This document shows, one piece after another, positions 11,325 to 22,404 of a DNA stretch of 64,000 nucleotides (within the stretch, counting starts at the first letter, position 1; each line of letters opens with the position of its first letter). The notes under the pieces are model-generated. The model ran no database searches, was not told the DNA's origin, and saw nothing but the letters and a program-made list of their open reading frames with translations. This DNA is from Lepus europaeus. Taxonomy: Eukaryota > Chordata > Mammalia > Lagomorpha > Leporidae. The DNA is taken from NCBI RefSeq assembly GCF_033115175.1, contig NC_084837.1, positions 21,390,266-21,454,265 on the forward strand, read 5' to 3'. The position numbers were made by a program, and so were the translations under genes.

Positions 11325-11656
11325 CTTAAAGATGCATCTATTTGAAAGGTGGAGGGAGAGAGAGGGAGGGAGGGAGGGAGGGCGGGTGAGCGAGTGCTTT
11401 AAATCTGCTGATTTATTCCCCAAGGCCTATGACAGCCAGAACCCAGCCAGGCGGAAGCCAGGAGCCAGGAACTGCATCTGGGTTCCCATGTGAGTGGCAG
11501 GAACCCAAGTTCTTGGGCCACCACCTACTGCCTCCCAGGCACATGAGCAGGAAGCTGGATCGGAAGCAGAGGTGGGACTCTTCCAGGCACTCTGTATGGA
11601 ATGTGAGCATTCCAAGCGGTGGTTTAACCTGCAGCGCCACAACACTTGCTGCCCGG
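11325..11656 (-). mobile_element. C-repeat SINE, older
   Basis: Reverse orientation: AAAGATGCATCTATTTGAAAGG at the tail end, a GA/GGGA-rich tract, SINE body, and the 5' end near CGCCACAACACTTGCTGCCC. Confidence 0.85.
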
Positions 11657-11931
11657 TTTTTAGGAAGGCTTTCCATGGACACAGAGCACTTGGATTCTAC
11701 GGGACAAGCTGGATCGCCTGCTGCTGCTGTGGAGTGTGAAGAGTGGAGGCATCACAGCAGGAGTGTTCAAGGTGAAGTGTGGATACCCGAGCAGCCCATT
11801 CCTCCCAGGGGCACCTGCTTTATTTCAGTTTTCGTGATGGAAAATAAAAACTGCACAACAGACAGGGGACAAGTCCTCGTGGACTCCTTGCTCAGCTTCT
11901 AGAAGTCTGAAATCATGGCCTCTTGTTCCTT

Positions 11932-12255
11932 TTTTTTTCTTTGATAGGCAGAGTGGATAGTGAGAGAGAGACAGAAAGGTCTTCCCTTTTGCTGTTGATT
12001 CACCCTCCAATGGCCGCTGCGGCCGGCGCATCTTGCTGATCCGAAGCCAGGAGCCAGGTGCTTCTCCTGGTTTCCCATGCGGGTGCAGGGCCCAAGGACT
12101 TGGGCCCTCCTCCACTGCACTCCCGGGCCATAGCAGAGAGCTGGACTGGAAGAGGGGCAACCGGGATAGAATCCGGCGCCCCAACCGGGACTAGAACCCA
12201 GTGTGCCGGCGCCGCAAGGTGGAGGATTAGCCTGTTAAGCCACGGCGCCGGCCTC
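11932..12255 (-). mobile_element. C-repeat SINE, young subfamily
   Basis: Near full-length young copy in reverse: T-run, AGGCAGAGTGGATAGTGAGAG, body, and 5' end GCCACGGCGCCGGCC. Flanked by 11-bp direct repeats TCTTGTTCCTT (11921-11931 and 12256-12266). Confidence 0.93.
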
Positions 12256-13619
12256 TCTTGTTCCTTCTGTACCTCCACTCTGTCTGGGATCATTTCACAG
12301 CACACCCCAGGGCATGACGTCATTCTCATGTTTCATATCATTTTGCATGAAGTGGTATCATGCAAAAAAAAAATACAAAACTAGATGCATCCACTGGCAC
12401 AAAATATGAGTTCTTCAATGACAGACATCCAGTCAGCATCCAGTTTCTCCCCAGTGTTTCACACTTGTTTGAGTAGTTTGTTGGAATCAAGGTACACATG
12501 AGATGCGTACATGATATTGGTCTATCTGAAAGTTTCTTAAGAACTGTATGGGCTCTTCTCCTGGTTCCCCAGTTGATGAGGTCATTTGCATTTGGAGAAG
12601 CTCTGCTTTTGCCCCGTGAATGTGCACCTGCTAGGGTGTCTGTGGCTGGCTGAGTGCCGCAGAGGGCAGCTAAGTAGAGAAGTGTTGAGTTGGTTTCTGC
12701 CTCAACTGCTGCACCTGAGGCAGCCAGCCTGGGCTGGTTCTGTCCGGCCCTTCACTTGGACATAGGTCTCTCTGCTTGGAAACCCGGAGCCGCCCCCCAG
12801 CTATGGAGCAGAGCGCCTGCCTTTTCCTGCTCTGTCCTTTTCGGGCTGGCTTCAGTTGTACAGTGTGGACCACACGGCTGCTCTGGCTTCAGCTCGGGGC
12901 CTTTCTGGGCTGCCAAGCTTTTGGTTAAGGCAGGGAGGGTTATTACAGAACTGGAAACAGTGCAGCCTTGTAGGACGTGACGTCACTTTGAGGGCCGCTC
13001 CCTGGGAAATTCCAAGATTTCGGTTGGACAGGAGGTGTGCTTGGGCTTCTGCCACCCTTGGCTGCTTCGGTTCCATTGCCGTGCCCTTCTGAGAGAGAGT
13101 ATCTGGCCCATATGGGGTAAGGAGGGGACACCCCAGGGTTAAGTGGCTTTGCCTGTCCCCTCCCCAGCGGCCTGGCTGGGATTCACTTGCAGTCAGCACA
13201 TGATTCCGCAGCCCGGCCGCGTCTGCCCGCTTTTCCTCTGATTTCCACATTCTCCTGTTTGTTTTAGCAATGTGTCCACACCTCTGACCTTTGGAGAAGT
13301 CCTTAACTTCCGGAACGGACTGTGCTGCCCAGAGAAGCGTCGTGTCCCCGTTGGTGAGCGAGGCAGAGGCGTGTGCAGGATCCCTGCGGGAGCCGCCTGG
13401 GCACGGGGAGCCCTCGCGGAGGCTGCGGTGCCCTCCTGGGTTTAGGATGTGGTTTTCTTCTCCCCTTGCCTGGAGCTGCCTACATTCTCAAATGTGCCAG
13501 AGAGAAAGACAAATGAGGTCCCCCCTCCCCCCATTTGCCTTTTTGTGGGATTGCCATTGTATGTGTAGTGATACTAATGTTTAGTGTCATAGTCTATGCT
13601 GGCTGGTACATTTCTTGGA
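12256..13619. other. Intergenic sequence, GC-rich from 12.65 kb
   Basis: Unique sequence, rising in GC after about 12650. Overlapping ORFs up to 132 codons occur on both strands without homology I recognise. No exon structure seen. Confidence 0.45.
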
Positions 13620-14050
13620 GTTTTTTTTTTTTTTTTTCTTGGCAAGTCCATTTTATTTCTTAAACCAAGGGGTAAACTGAGCAGAAAAGGAAAAACTAGG
13701 AAACAAAGATCAGTTTCAAACCATCCTGAATAGTACGGGCCACAGTGTTATTTTTTTCCTGGGCCTTTGGAAAATACCACTAGAGACCCAGTACAAACCA
13801 TCTCCAAGCAAAACTTCTCCCATGAGGTCTCATTCCTGGGCTTTCCTGGAAGCTGATCTGCCTGTGACCAAGGAGCACGTGGAGTTGAAACCTTATCTGA
13901 CCTCTCACTTAATGATTGTCAAAATCGCCTCTTCAGGAGGGGTGGGGGGAAGAGTGACTTCTCATGTCCCTGTGTGAATGTGTGATAACAGTAGCTACGT
14001 ATCAATTCAATTTTTAAAAGGTAACTACAAATAAATAGTCTGTTGTGATT
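13620..14050 (-). pseudogene. Possible retrocopy of an mRNA 3' end
   Basis: A T-run of 18 at 13620-13637 is followed by CTTGGCAAGTCCATTTTATTTC. Read on the minus strand this is AATAAA about 18 nt before a poly(A) tract, the signature of a processed transcript end, and it is not a C-repeat or LINE-1 end. The upstream minus-strand sequence (to about 14050) has no long ORF, so it would be a 3' UTR-only copy. I cannot name the parent gene, and I saw no clear target-site duplication. Confidence 0.4.
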
Positions 14051-14105
14051 CTTGACGTGTAGGCAGATCAACATGGATTCTCATTGCCTTTTAAGTCAGA
14101 ACACT

Positions 14106-14108
<3 letters not shown>

Positions 14109-14137
<29 letters not shown>

Positions 14138-14138
14138 T
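14109..14138. repeat. (GA)n microsatellite
   Basis: About 14 GA units, unrelated to the SINE 150 bp downstream. Confidence 0.9.
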
Positions 14139-14286
14139 TAAAATCAACATGGGACACTGAGTCTTGAGAACTTATAATGTATTTTCCTGCATTTTTAGGT
14201 TTTGGGGGGTAGAAGAAAAATCTCCCAAATTTAATGGGAAGTCAACAGCCTAGCTGGAAGAGGTATTACAAGGAAGAATATTTCCA

Positions 14287-14652
14287 TTTTTTTTTTAAGG
14301 GTGAGCTAGCTTTCTTTCTTTAATCTCATTTGAAAGGCAGAGAGATGGAGAGAGAGAGAGAGAGGGAGAGAGAGAGAGAGAGAGACAGAAATAGAGACAG
14401 AGCTCTCCCATTCACTGGATCACTTCCCCCAAACCTGCAGCTTCCAGGGTGAGGCCAGGCTGAAGCCAGGAGCTGGGAACTCCATCCTGGTCTCCCATGT
14501 GGACGGCAGGGACCCAGCCGCCTTCACTATCACCTGCTGCCTCTGCAGGTGCACATTAGCAGAAAGCTGGAATCGGAAGTGGAGCTGGGACTTGAACCCA
14601 GGCAATCGGGTGAAGGGTGCAGGCGTCCCACTTGCCGAATGCTTGGCCTGAC
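14287..14652 (-). mobile_element. C-repeat SINE, older, with expanded GA tract
   Basis: Reverse orientation: T-run at 14287, TTTGAAAGGCAGAGAG, a long GA tract (14345-14395), then the SINE body and 5' end near CGAATGCTTGGCC. Confidence 0.85.
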
Positions 14653-15423
14653 TTTGCCACTTTGCAAGTGAGTTGTGAGTACCCTGGGGGTCATGGAGGA
14701 TGACACGTGCATCGCCCACTACTGGGTTGAAGAGCCAGCTTCCTGCTGTGACGCCGTCTGTGGTCTTTCTGCTGACCAATGGGCCCAGGCTGTTAGGTCA
14801 CCTTCTACTCAGCTCTGCAGCTGTTTGACCTCCGCCAGCTGACCTTGTATCACTCTGCCCCCACCTGTTTGAAGCTGTGTGCAATCAGCTTTGCCCCTTG
14901 AACCCAAAGGTGCTGCCAGGAGTAGCTTTAGGATGGGAGTGTACCTGTCAGCTGCTCACACAGTCATACATGCTCAGCATTTTTAGAAAATTATTTTTTT
15001 TGTCTGGTAATTCATTTGCACAGCACAAAATTCACACAGCCTAAGAGAATGTAAAGGAAAAGTTTACCACTCTCTCTGCTCCCATGGGATCCAGGCAACT
15101 GCTGTCCTCAGAGATTATGAAATTGTTTTAGTTTATTGCAAACTGGGAACCCTCATCTGCTCCACGTTAGCTGACTGAAGTGCTTCCCAGTGGTTGGATG
15201 TGTGACCCTGAAGTGGGGGGTGGGTTCTAGAGCCATCAGAATGTAAGATCTATTATTTTATTGTGTTTGTTTCCAGTGTTCTTTTAAAGTCATTCGATGT
15301 TTTCTCTGAAGTTTCTTTAGCAAAAACACCTGCAGAAAAATGTTTCCAGTTTACACAGCTTTGAACACCTGAGCTAAAGAAAAGTGGATCCAGTTGAGCT
15401 GAGTGTGTAAAGGCAAATCTGCT
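14653..15423. other. Intergenic unique sequence
   Basis: No repeat or coding signal recognised. Confidence 0.45.
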
Positions 15424-15747
15424 TTTTTAAAAAAGAAAAATATTTATTTATAAATCAGAATTACAGAGAAAGAGAGAGAGAAAGGGAAGGGGAGAGAGAG
15501 ATCTTCTACACATTGCTTGGTTTACTCCCTAAATGGCTGAAGCCTGGAGGCAGTAGCTTCTCCCAGGACTCCCACATGGGTGCAGGGGTCCAAGCACTTG
15601 GACCATCTTCCACTGCTATCCCTCGCCATTACATTAGCAGGGAGCTGGATCAGAAGTGGAGCAGCTGTGAGACTTGAACCATCACCCACAAGGGCATGCT
15701 GGCGCTGTAGATGGCAGCTTAACCCACTGTGCTACAGCGCTGGCCCA
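15424..15747 (-). mobile_element. C-repeat SINE, older
   Basis: Reverse orientation; A/T-rich tail end with TATTTATTTATAAATCAGAA, GA-rich tract, body, and 5' end GTGCTACAGCGCTGGCCC. Confidence 0.87.
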
Positions 15748-15817
15748 GCAAATATGCTTTTAACATTTGGTTTTCTTTTACTTTTTACTTTGTTTTAATA
15801 GATAATATGAAAGTACT

Positions 15818-16133
15818 GGCCGGCGCCATGGCTTAACAGGCTAATCCTCCGCCTTGCGGCGCCAGCACACCGGGTTCTAGTCCCTGTTGGGGCGCCGGAT
15901 TCTATCCCGGTTGCCTCTCTTCCAGGCCAGCTCTCTGCTATGGCCCGGGAGTGCAGTGGAGGATGGCCCAAGTCCTTGGGCCCTGCACCCGCATGGGAGA
16001 CCAGGAGAAGCACCTGGCTCCTGGCTTCGGATCAGCGAGATGCACCGGCCGCAGCGGCCATTGGAGGGTGAACCAACGGCAAAAAGGAAGACCTTCCTCT
16101 CTGTCTCTCTCTCTCACTATCCACTCTGCCTGT

Positions 16134-16170
<37 letters not shown>
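15818..16170 (+). mobile_element. C-repeat SINE, young subfamily, long poly(A)
   Basis: Full-length young copy starting GGCCGGCGCCATGG with a 30+ nt poly(A). Direct repeats AAAGTACT flank it (15810-15817; the right copy ends at 16175). Together with the reverse copies at 15424-15747 and 16341-16668 it forms a -/+/- SINE triplet. Confidence 0.93.
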
Positions 16171-16173
<3 letters not shown>

Positions 16174-16175
16174 CT

Positions 16176-16338
16176 TTTTTAAAAAATGTGGAAAATTGAA
16201 TTAAAAAGTACGTTCATTTGGTGCAAATCAGTTTTGAAATCTATGCATAGATTTTTCGTAACATACATTTTCTGAGCATGGTTTTCAAACTTTGTTTGCA
16301 CTAAAGTCAACTTATCTTTTGATTCTTCCTGCCCATAG
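16176..16338. mobile_element. Short palindromic DNA-transposon-like element
   Basis: Fragment of a family seen also at 20397, 27960, 31345 and 33530, recognised by TTTGGTGCAAA…TTTTGAAATC(T/C)ATGCATAG…TTTTCGTAACATACATTTTC. The arms are imperfect inverted copies. Family name not assigned (mariner-like MITE is my guess). Confidence 0.45.
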
Positions 16339-16340
16339 AC

Positions 16341-16668
16341 TTTTTTTTTTTTTTTTTTTTTTTTGGACAGGCAGAGTGGATAGTGAGAGAGAGAGAGAAA
16401 GGTCTTCCTTTTTGCCATTGGTTCACCCTCCAATGGCCGCCACAGCCGGCGCACTGCGCTGATCCGAAGCCAGGAGCCAGGTGCTTCTCCTGGTCTCCCA
16501 TGCGGGTGCAGGGCCCAAGCACTTGGGCCATCCTCCACTGCCTACCCAGGCCACAGCAGAAAGCTAGACTGGAAGAGGAGCAACTGGGACAGAATCCGCC
16601 GCCCCAACTGGGACTAGAACCCAGAGTACAGGTGCCGCAGGCGGAGGATTAGCCTAGTGAGCCACGGC
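16341..16668 (-). mobile_element. C-repeat SINE, young subfamily
   Basis: Reverse orientation with a T-run of about 24, young-type tail GACAGGCAGAGTGGATAGTG, and a 5' end truncated at GAGCCACGGC. Flanking direct repeat GACTTTTTT (left copy from 16338, right 16669-16677). Confidence 0.92.
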
Positions 16669-16677
16669 GACTTTTTT

Positions 16678-18498
16678 AAAGTATCCTCCTCCATGCACTT
16701 GATGTAATTTAAAAAGCATGGAAGGATTAAGGGTAAAGAATCTCCCTGTCTGTTCCCAGTCACTCAGCTTTCCTCCCGGAAACCATCATTCATCACCTTC
16801 TGACAGAGATTCCCAATATATTTAAGGCATCTACAACACACTTTACATATTTTAGATACTTATGTTTATATGATTTAAGGAATGACTCAAATACGTTGAA
16901 ATGAAGGGCTCATGTGTACCCACCCAAATCACCCAGGAAAGCTTTGAGCCCGCACATGCACCTGCACCCTATGGACACTTACTCAGAATTTGTCATTGTG
17001 TTTTGAACAGAAAATCCCCTGGTTAATGTTGGGGATGGGGAGCTCTCAGAGGGAGAACTATAAGCCCAGGCTGCAACTCTTCAGACCAGGGAGCCCAGCA
17101 GAAGGCCACCAGCTTTGTGGCTGGGCCTTCTGGGCTGGAGAATTGCCAGGGGCTCACTGTGAATTGTTGGTCCAGCATCTGCAGCCACTTACTGATAAGT
17201 CCAAAGGTAAAGTGGCCTTCAAAGGGCCTGGCTGCAGATTAATGTAATCAGTGCTGCAGTTATCCACGTGTAAATAGCTTATTCTTCTGGTCTGGTCTTT
17301 CCGAACATAGCCTACTTGTGGGTTTCTCATTTTCTGAGTGCTCAACGTAGGAAATTTAGAAAGTATAGTCAGGTGCAAAGGAAAGATGTTGTCCTATTGC
17401 ATCGCATGAGTATTTTAAAGAATGCTCCTTGATTTTTAAATGTGTAAGTGATTTATAGACCCTTCTGGAATAATGAATGAAAATCTGTCCATCTCCTCTG
17501 TGTTGATTTCAGTTTGGATCGCTATTGGATAAGGTGTAAGGACTTTTAGAAAACTCACTATCACGTCCACAGCACTTGCAATGATCACTCCTTACGTCGT
17601 GCTTGTTTGGTGCTAAGCAAATTATCTCAAATTTCTCGCTGGAGTTCACTGTTAGCACTTTCCCCTGTGTTCTTCCAGTCTCCGCCCCCGCCTCCCGCCT
17701 GGTGTAGCCATCAAAAGGTTTGGAGACCCCAAAGTCCACGTAGACTTCCCTTCACTTCCCTCAGTATCTTATCTGTCTTATCTTATCTTACAGGTCTTAA
17801 AATTGGTTCCATGATATATTCCGTGGTATAACTATAACATATATTGATTAATTCCATTATGATGAGCTTTTCATTTGTTTCCAGTTTACTGTTCTTATAA
17901 ATAATGCTACAGAGGACCTCTGGGTTTCCAAAGGATAGAGTGATTTACTGGGGAAAAAAGTCACCGTCGTTCTCTCTTCCCCTCCTCTACAGAATGAGAG
18001 TGGGAGGCTCAGAAGAGCTATTCCCCCAGCTACTCCAACACCTCCCCCAACCCCTGTAAGCTATGGTGACATTTTATATCTTAGCTGTCAAGTTTTTATA
18101 GCCCACAAATTAACATCCTGTTTTACCTAGGGTAAACACCTCATTTATCTTGGCAAGTTCTCATTTTTACACTGAAAATTTTATTGAGATAATGAAAGTT
18201 CATGTGCCAGGTTTAATGTTTAGCAACACCGTGGCACAATAGCACAACTAGGATATTGACAGTAATGTAATCACTGATCTTGTTCTGATTTGCCCAGACA
18301 TCTTTGTGTGTCTACTCATGCATTAAGCTCTATACAATGCGTAGGTTTGTGTGTCCACCACCACAGCCAAGATCCTGAGCAGTTACAGCATCCCAGGGTG
18401 CCCCCTCTAGCTAAGCACCCCCACTCCCTCTCAGCCACTTCACATTTTAAAAAGGCTCCAGGTACACATCTCAGTTCCCCTTCCTACATCAAGCATCA
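16678..18498. other. Intergenic unique sequence
   Basis: No confident feature. A stretch around 17800-17915 (…AATAATGCTACAG) resembles old antisense LINE-1, and a TCTTATCTTATC repeat sits at 17765-17790. Confidence 0.45.
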
Positions 18499-18802
18499 TT
18501 TTTTTAAAGATTTATTTTATTTTAAAGTCAGAATTAGAGAAAGAGAGAAAGATAGAGGAGAGAGAATGCTAGCTTTCATTCACTCACCAAATGGCTGCAA
18601 CAGGAGCGAGGAGCTTCATCTACATCTCCTATGTGGTTTCAGGGGCCCAAGGACTTGGGTATCCTCCAATGCTTTCTCTGGCACATCGTTAGGGAACTGG
18701 GTTGGAAGTAGAGCAGCTTGGGTTGGTCTCTCTCTCTCTCTCTCTCTCTCTGCCTCTCTGTAACTCTGCCTTTAAAATAAATGAATAAATCTTACAAAAA
18801 AA
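18499..18802. mobile_element. Inverted chimeric C-repeat SINE
   Basis: The left part (18499-18725) is a reverse-oriented C-repeat from its tail through the body (…GGGTTGGAAGTAGAGCAGCTTGG). It then switches to the forward-oriented 3' end of the same family (18727-18802: (CT)n, CTGCCTCTCTGTAACTCTGCCTT, AAATAAATGAATAAATC). Both ends are therefore tails in opposite orientation. Confidence 0.75.
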
Positions 18803-18948
18803 TGTAAAAACATTCCTAGCTCGTGGGCCATCAAAAACAGGTAGTGAGCAGGATTTGACCTGCAGGTGTAACCCACCCTGCTCTAGGTCTGACACATTTG
18901 TGGGGCTCCTTTTCATACTCCTGCAACCTCGTATCTGAGGTGGAGTTG

Positions 18949-19265
18949 TTTTTTTTTTTTTTTTTAAAGATTTATCTATTTATTTGAAAGGTAGAGTTGT
19001 AGGGGTTGTAGGGGAGAGGGAGAATCTTCCATCCTCTGATTCACTTCCCAAGTGGCCATAACAACAGGGCTTGGGCCAAGCTGAAGCCAGGAGCCAGGAA
19101 GCTTCATCCGGGTCTCCCATGTGGGTGCAGGGGCCCAAGCACTTGGACCATCATCCACTGCTTTCCTAGATGCATCAGCAGGGAGCTGGATTGGAAGTGG
19201 AGCAGCTGGGACTGGAACCGGCGCCCATATTGGATGCTGGCGTCACAGGTGGTGGTGGCTGCCCC
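18949..19265 (-). mobile_element. C-repeat SINE, older
   Basis: Reverse orientation: T-run, AAAGATTTATCTATTTATTTG, body (GGGAGCTGGATTGGAAGTGGAG), and 5' region GATGCTGGCGTCACAGG. The extreme 5' end is diverged. Confidence 0.85.
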
Positions 19266-20000
19266 TGGGCAGGGTGTTTGCAAGGCATGGATCAGTATCA
19301 GTCCTTCCAGACTCACGCCCACAGGACGATGGCTGGAGGGCTTTCGGGTCCTGACTTTTAACTGTGTTTCTTTCCTCCCCCCGCCTCTCCTCTCTTCATT
19401 TATTTTTGATTAAGAACAGAATGCACCTCTATTTCAGTGAATACTTCTTCCCTGGAGAGTTCACGGCCAGGAATAGAAATTATGCAGGAATAGAAATTAT
19501 GCAGATATAGAGACTGGGCTCTTTGTTCCGGGAGAGCAGGATTGGGCGCCTTGGCCCCAGAGGCTGAAGGGAGACCTCAGAGACGTCAGGGCCCATCTCC
19601 ACCTGCAACGACCGGCCCAGGTGAGTCCTGGGAGTGAGGTCCTGTATACCCTGAGAAGCCCGCCCAGGAGACAGCGCCACAGCCTCCTCCCTCATTGCTG
19701 GCATTTGCCATGGCCAGGAAGGACACAGGTCTTCCTTTGCCAAGCCTTGGTCCCCTTAGGTTCCGTTGTGCTGGGTTGTTCATGTGAAAGGTTGAGGTAA
19801 GTACCCAACTGCAGGGAATAAGTTAAAGTACGCCCAAGGGTGGAATACCACCCAGCTGTGAAATGCAAACAAAACTAATGACTTATGAAGTGGGATCACT
19901 CGTGATTTAGAAAATATTTATTGAGTCACTACTTTTGTCAGACACTGTGCAAGTCAGTACTTGTTACAAGATTTTATACATGAATTAAGATATATATATA
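19266..20000. other. Intergenic unique sequence
   Basis: No feature recognised apart from a direct repeat of GCAGGAATAGAAATTAT near 19470-19502 and a short TA run before the next SINE. Confidence 0.45.
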
Positions 20001-20253
20001 GTCAGCGCTGTGGCATAGCGGGTAAAGCCTCGGTCTGCAGTGCCCGCATCCCATATGGGCTCCTGTTCGAGTCCTGGCTGCTCTACTTCTGATCCAGCTC
20101 TCTGCTATGGCCTGGGAAAGCAGTAGAAGATGGCCCGAGTCCTTGGGCCCCTATGCCTGCATGGGAGACCAAGAAGAAGCTCCTGGCTCCTGGCTTCGGA
20201 TCAGCCCAGCTCCTGCCATTGTGGCCATCTGGGGAGTGAACCAGTGACAGAAG

Positions 20254-20299
<46 letters not shown>

Positions 20300-20346
20300 T
20301 TCTCTGTAACTCTGCCTTTCAAATAAATAAATGAACCTTTAAAAAA
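20001..20346 (+). mobile_element. C-repeat SINE, older, long (CT)n
   Basis: Forward orientation: 5' end GCGCTGTGGCATAGCGGGTAAAGCC, B box CTGTTCGAGTCC, body, a (CT)n of more than 40 bp (20253-20297), and the tail CTTTCAAATAAATAAATG. Confidence 0.92.
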
Positions 20347-20396
20347 GATACATATATATTAATATATATATATCTGTAGGTAAATATTTATGAGGC

Positions 20397-20520
20397 AGGG
20401 TCTTCGGAAGTTTCATGGAAATGCATATTATGTAAAAATGTGTGTGTGGATTTCAAGATTTTTGCACCAAAATAAACTTATCCTTTACTTCCATTTTCCA
20501 TGAAGCTTTTCAAGCAGCCC
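20397..20520. mobile_element. Short palindromic DNA-transposon-like element
   Basis: GGGTCTTCGGAAGTTTCATGG at the left mirrors CCATGAAGCTTTTCAAGCAGCCC at the right, giving terminal inverted repeats around a core with GATTTTTGCACCAAAATAAA. Same family as 31345 and 33530. Confidence 0.55.
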
Positions 20521-21434
20521 TGAATATACAACGATGGCAGGGAATAACATTGAAAGACTCGAATCATAGGAAATTCTACTTTAGCCTTCATGTGGTATCT
20601 TATTTGTAGTAGTCACTCACATTTGCTTAGTTGCCTTCTCTCTTTTCTGGTTTTTATACCGTGAACCTGTACTACATTGGCCAGCAAAGCCATGGAGGTG
20701 GCAGAATGACACCTGAGGAGCGCCCTGGGGTTTTGTCGGGTGGAAATCATTAACCTGGTAGCGCCTGAGCTACTGAGGAGTGAGTACGAAGAGAGGAAGC
20801 AGAAGCCACACCTTTAGCCCCCTCCTCCAAGAGGACCTGCCACGGCGGAAGTGAGGCAAAGGGGCTGTATCTAGAGGGGGTGCGAGTGGAGGGCACTGCC
20901 TTCTCAGGAGGCAGGGCTCTGGTCAAGTTCATGTGTTAAAGAAAGGAGAGTCGGTCTCTAAGAACTGAGGGCTGCAGCTGTGGGAGGGGATTGTGCTGGG
21001 GGCAGAGAACCATGGAGAAGGAGGACAGAGGCAGCCAGAGCTGGTGGTGGGGGTGACCTGTGCAGAGCGACTCTGTGATGTGTGGGTGTGGGGAGGGCAG
21101 AGAGCTGAGCAGGGGCCCGTGGGTGCAAGCACTCAGGAGCCAGCCAGCCATGGGAGCATTTTCAGGTGGGATGGCTTTGTATCTGGAATTTGCTCTGAGG
21201 TCCTCTGTTGTGGGATGTGCGTGTGTGTGTGTGTGTGTGTGGATGGGATGGAGTGGGTGAAACGAGACTGGACGATTGTTAATTGCGGAAGCTGTGTCAC
21301 AGAGGACCCCTGTACAACTCCCAACACTTTGGTGAACTTTGGAAAGTTTCCAATGTGAACTAAAAGGGGCCTTTTTCTTATCTGAGAAGAGTGGCTGATT
21401 CTGGTCTGCACCGCCCATACGCCACTCCACTCTT
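20521..21434. other. Intergenic unique sequence with a (GT)n
   Basis: No gene recognised. A (GT)n run lies at 21221-21240. ORFs here (longest 164 codons, minus strand) pass through the (GT)n and show no domain. Confidence 0.45.
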
Positions 21435-21526
21435 CAGTTCTATGGGTTGGACTATTTCACACTTCCTATAAGCGGAATCGTGAAGATTTGTCTTTCTGTG
21501 ACTAGATTATGTCACATAGCCTAATT

Positions 21527-21848
21527 TCTTTTTTTTTTTTTTTTTATTTGACAGGTAGAGCCATAGACAGAGACAGACAGAGAGAAAGATCTTCCTTTCA
21601 TTGGTTCACCCCACAAATGGCCGCTACGGCCAGAGCTACGTTGATCCGAAGCTAGGAGCCAGGTGTTTCTTCCTGGTCTCCCACATGGGTGCAGGCGCCC
21701 AAGCACTTGGGCCATCCCCCACTGCCTTCCTGGGCCACAGCAGAGAGTTGGACTGCAAGAGGAGCAATTGGTACTAGAACCCAGCGTCCATATGGGATGC
21801 CGGCGCCGCAGACAGAGGATTAACCAAGTGAGCCACGACACTGGCCCC
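21527..21848 (-). mobile_element. C-repeat SINE
   Basis: Reverse orientation with a T-run, GACAGGTAGAGCCATAGACAG, body, and 5' end GAGCCACGACACTGGCCCC. Inserted in the old LINE-1; TAATTTCTT occurs on both sides. Confidence 0.9.
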
Positions 21849-21986
21849 ACACAGCATAATTTCTTCAAGGTTCATCCATGTCATCACATGTTGAAGAATT
21901 TCATTCTTTTGATGGCTGACTAGTAGTCCACTGTGTGTATGAGTATATACCATATTATCTTTATCCTTTTGTCAGTAAATATTTAT

Positions 21987-22309
21987 TTAAAGATTTATTT
22001 TGTTTATTTGAAATAGTTACAGAGAGAGGTAGAGACAGAGAGGAGAGGTCTTTCATCCGCTGATTCACTCCCCAAATGGCCATAACAGGCAGAATTGAGC
22101 TGATCCAAAGCCAGGAGCCAGGAGCTTCTTCCTGGTATCCCACATGGGTGCTGGGGTCCAAGGACCTGGGCCATCCTCCGCTGCTTTCCCAGGCGCATTA
22201 TCAGGGAGCTGGTTCGGAAGTGGAGCAACTGGGACTTGAACCGGCATCCATATGGAATGCCAGTGCTGCAGGCCAGGGCTTTAACCTGCTGTGTCACAGT
22301 GCCAGGCCC
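21987..22309 (-). mobile_element. C-repeat SINE, older
   Basis: Reverse orientation; tail AAAGATTTATTTTGTTTATTTG, 5' end GTGTCACAGTGCCAGGCCC. Flanks GTCAGTAAATATTTAT (from 21971) and GTCAGTAAAAATTTAT (from 22310) are a near-identical 16-bp duplication. Confidence 0.92.
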
Positions 22310-22404
22310 GTCAGTAAAAATTTATGTTGTTTCTACGTCTTGGTTCTATTGTAGATGAGATTGTTTTCCTAGTTTCATTTTCAGGTAGTTTGTTAGTGTA
22401 TAGA

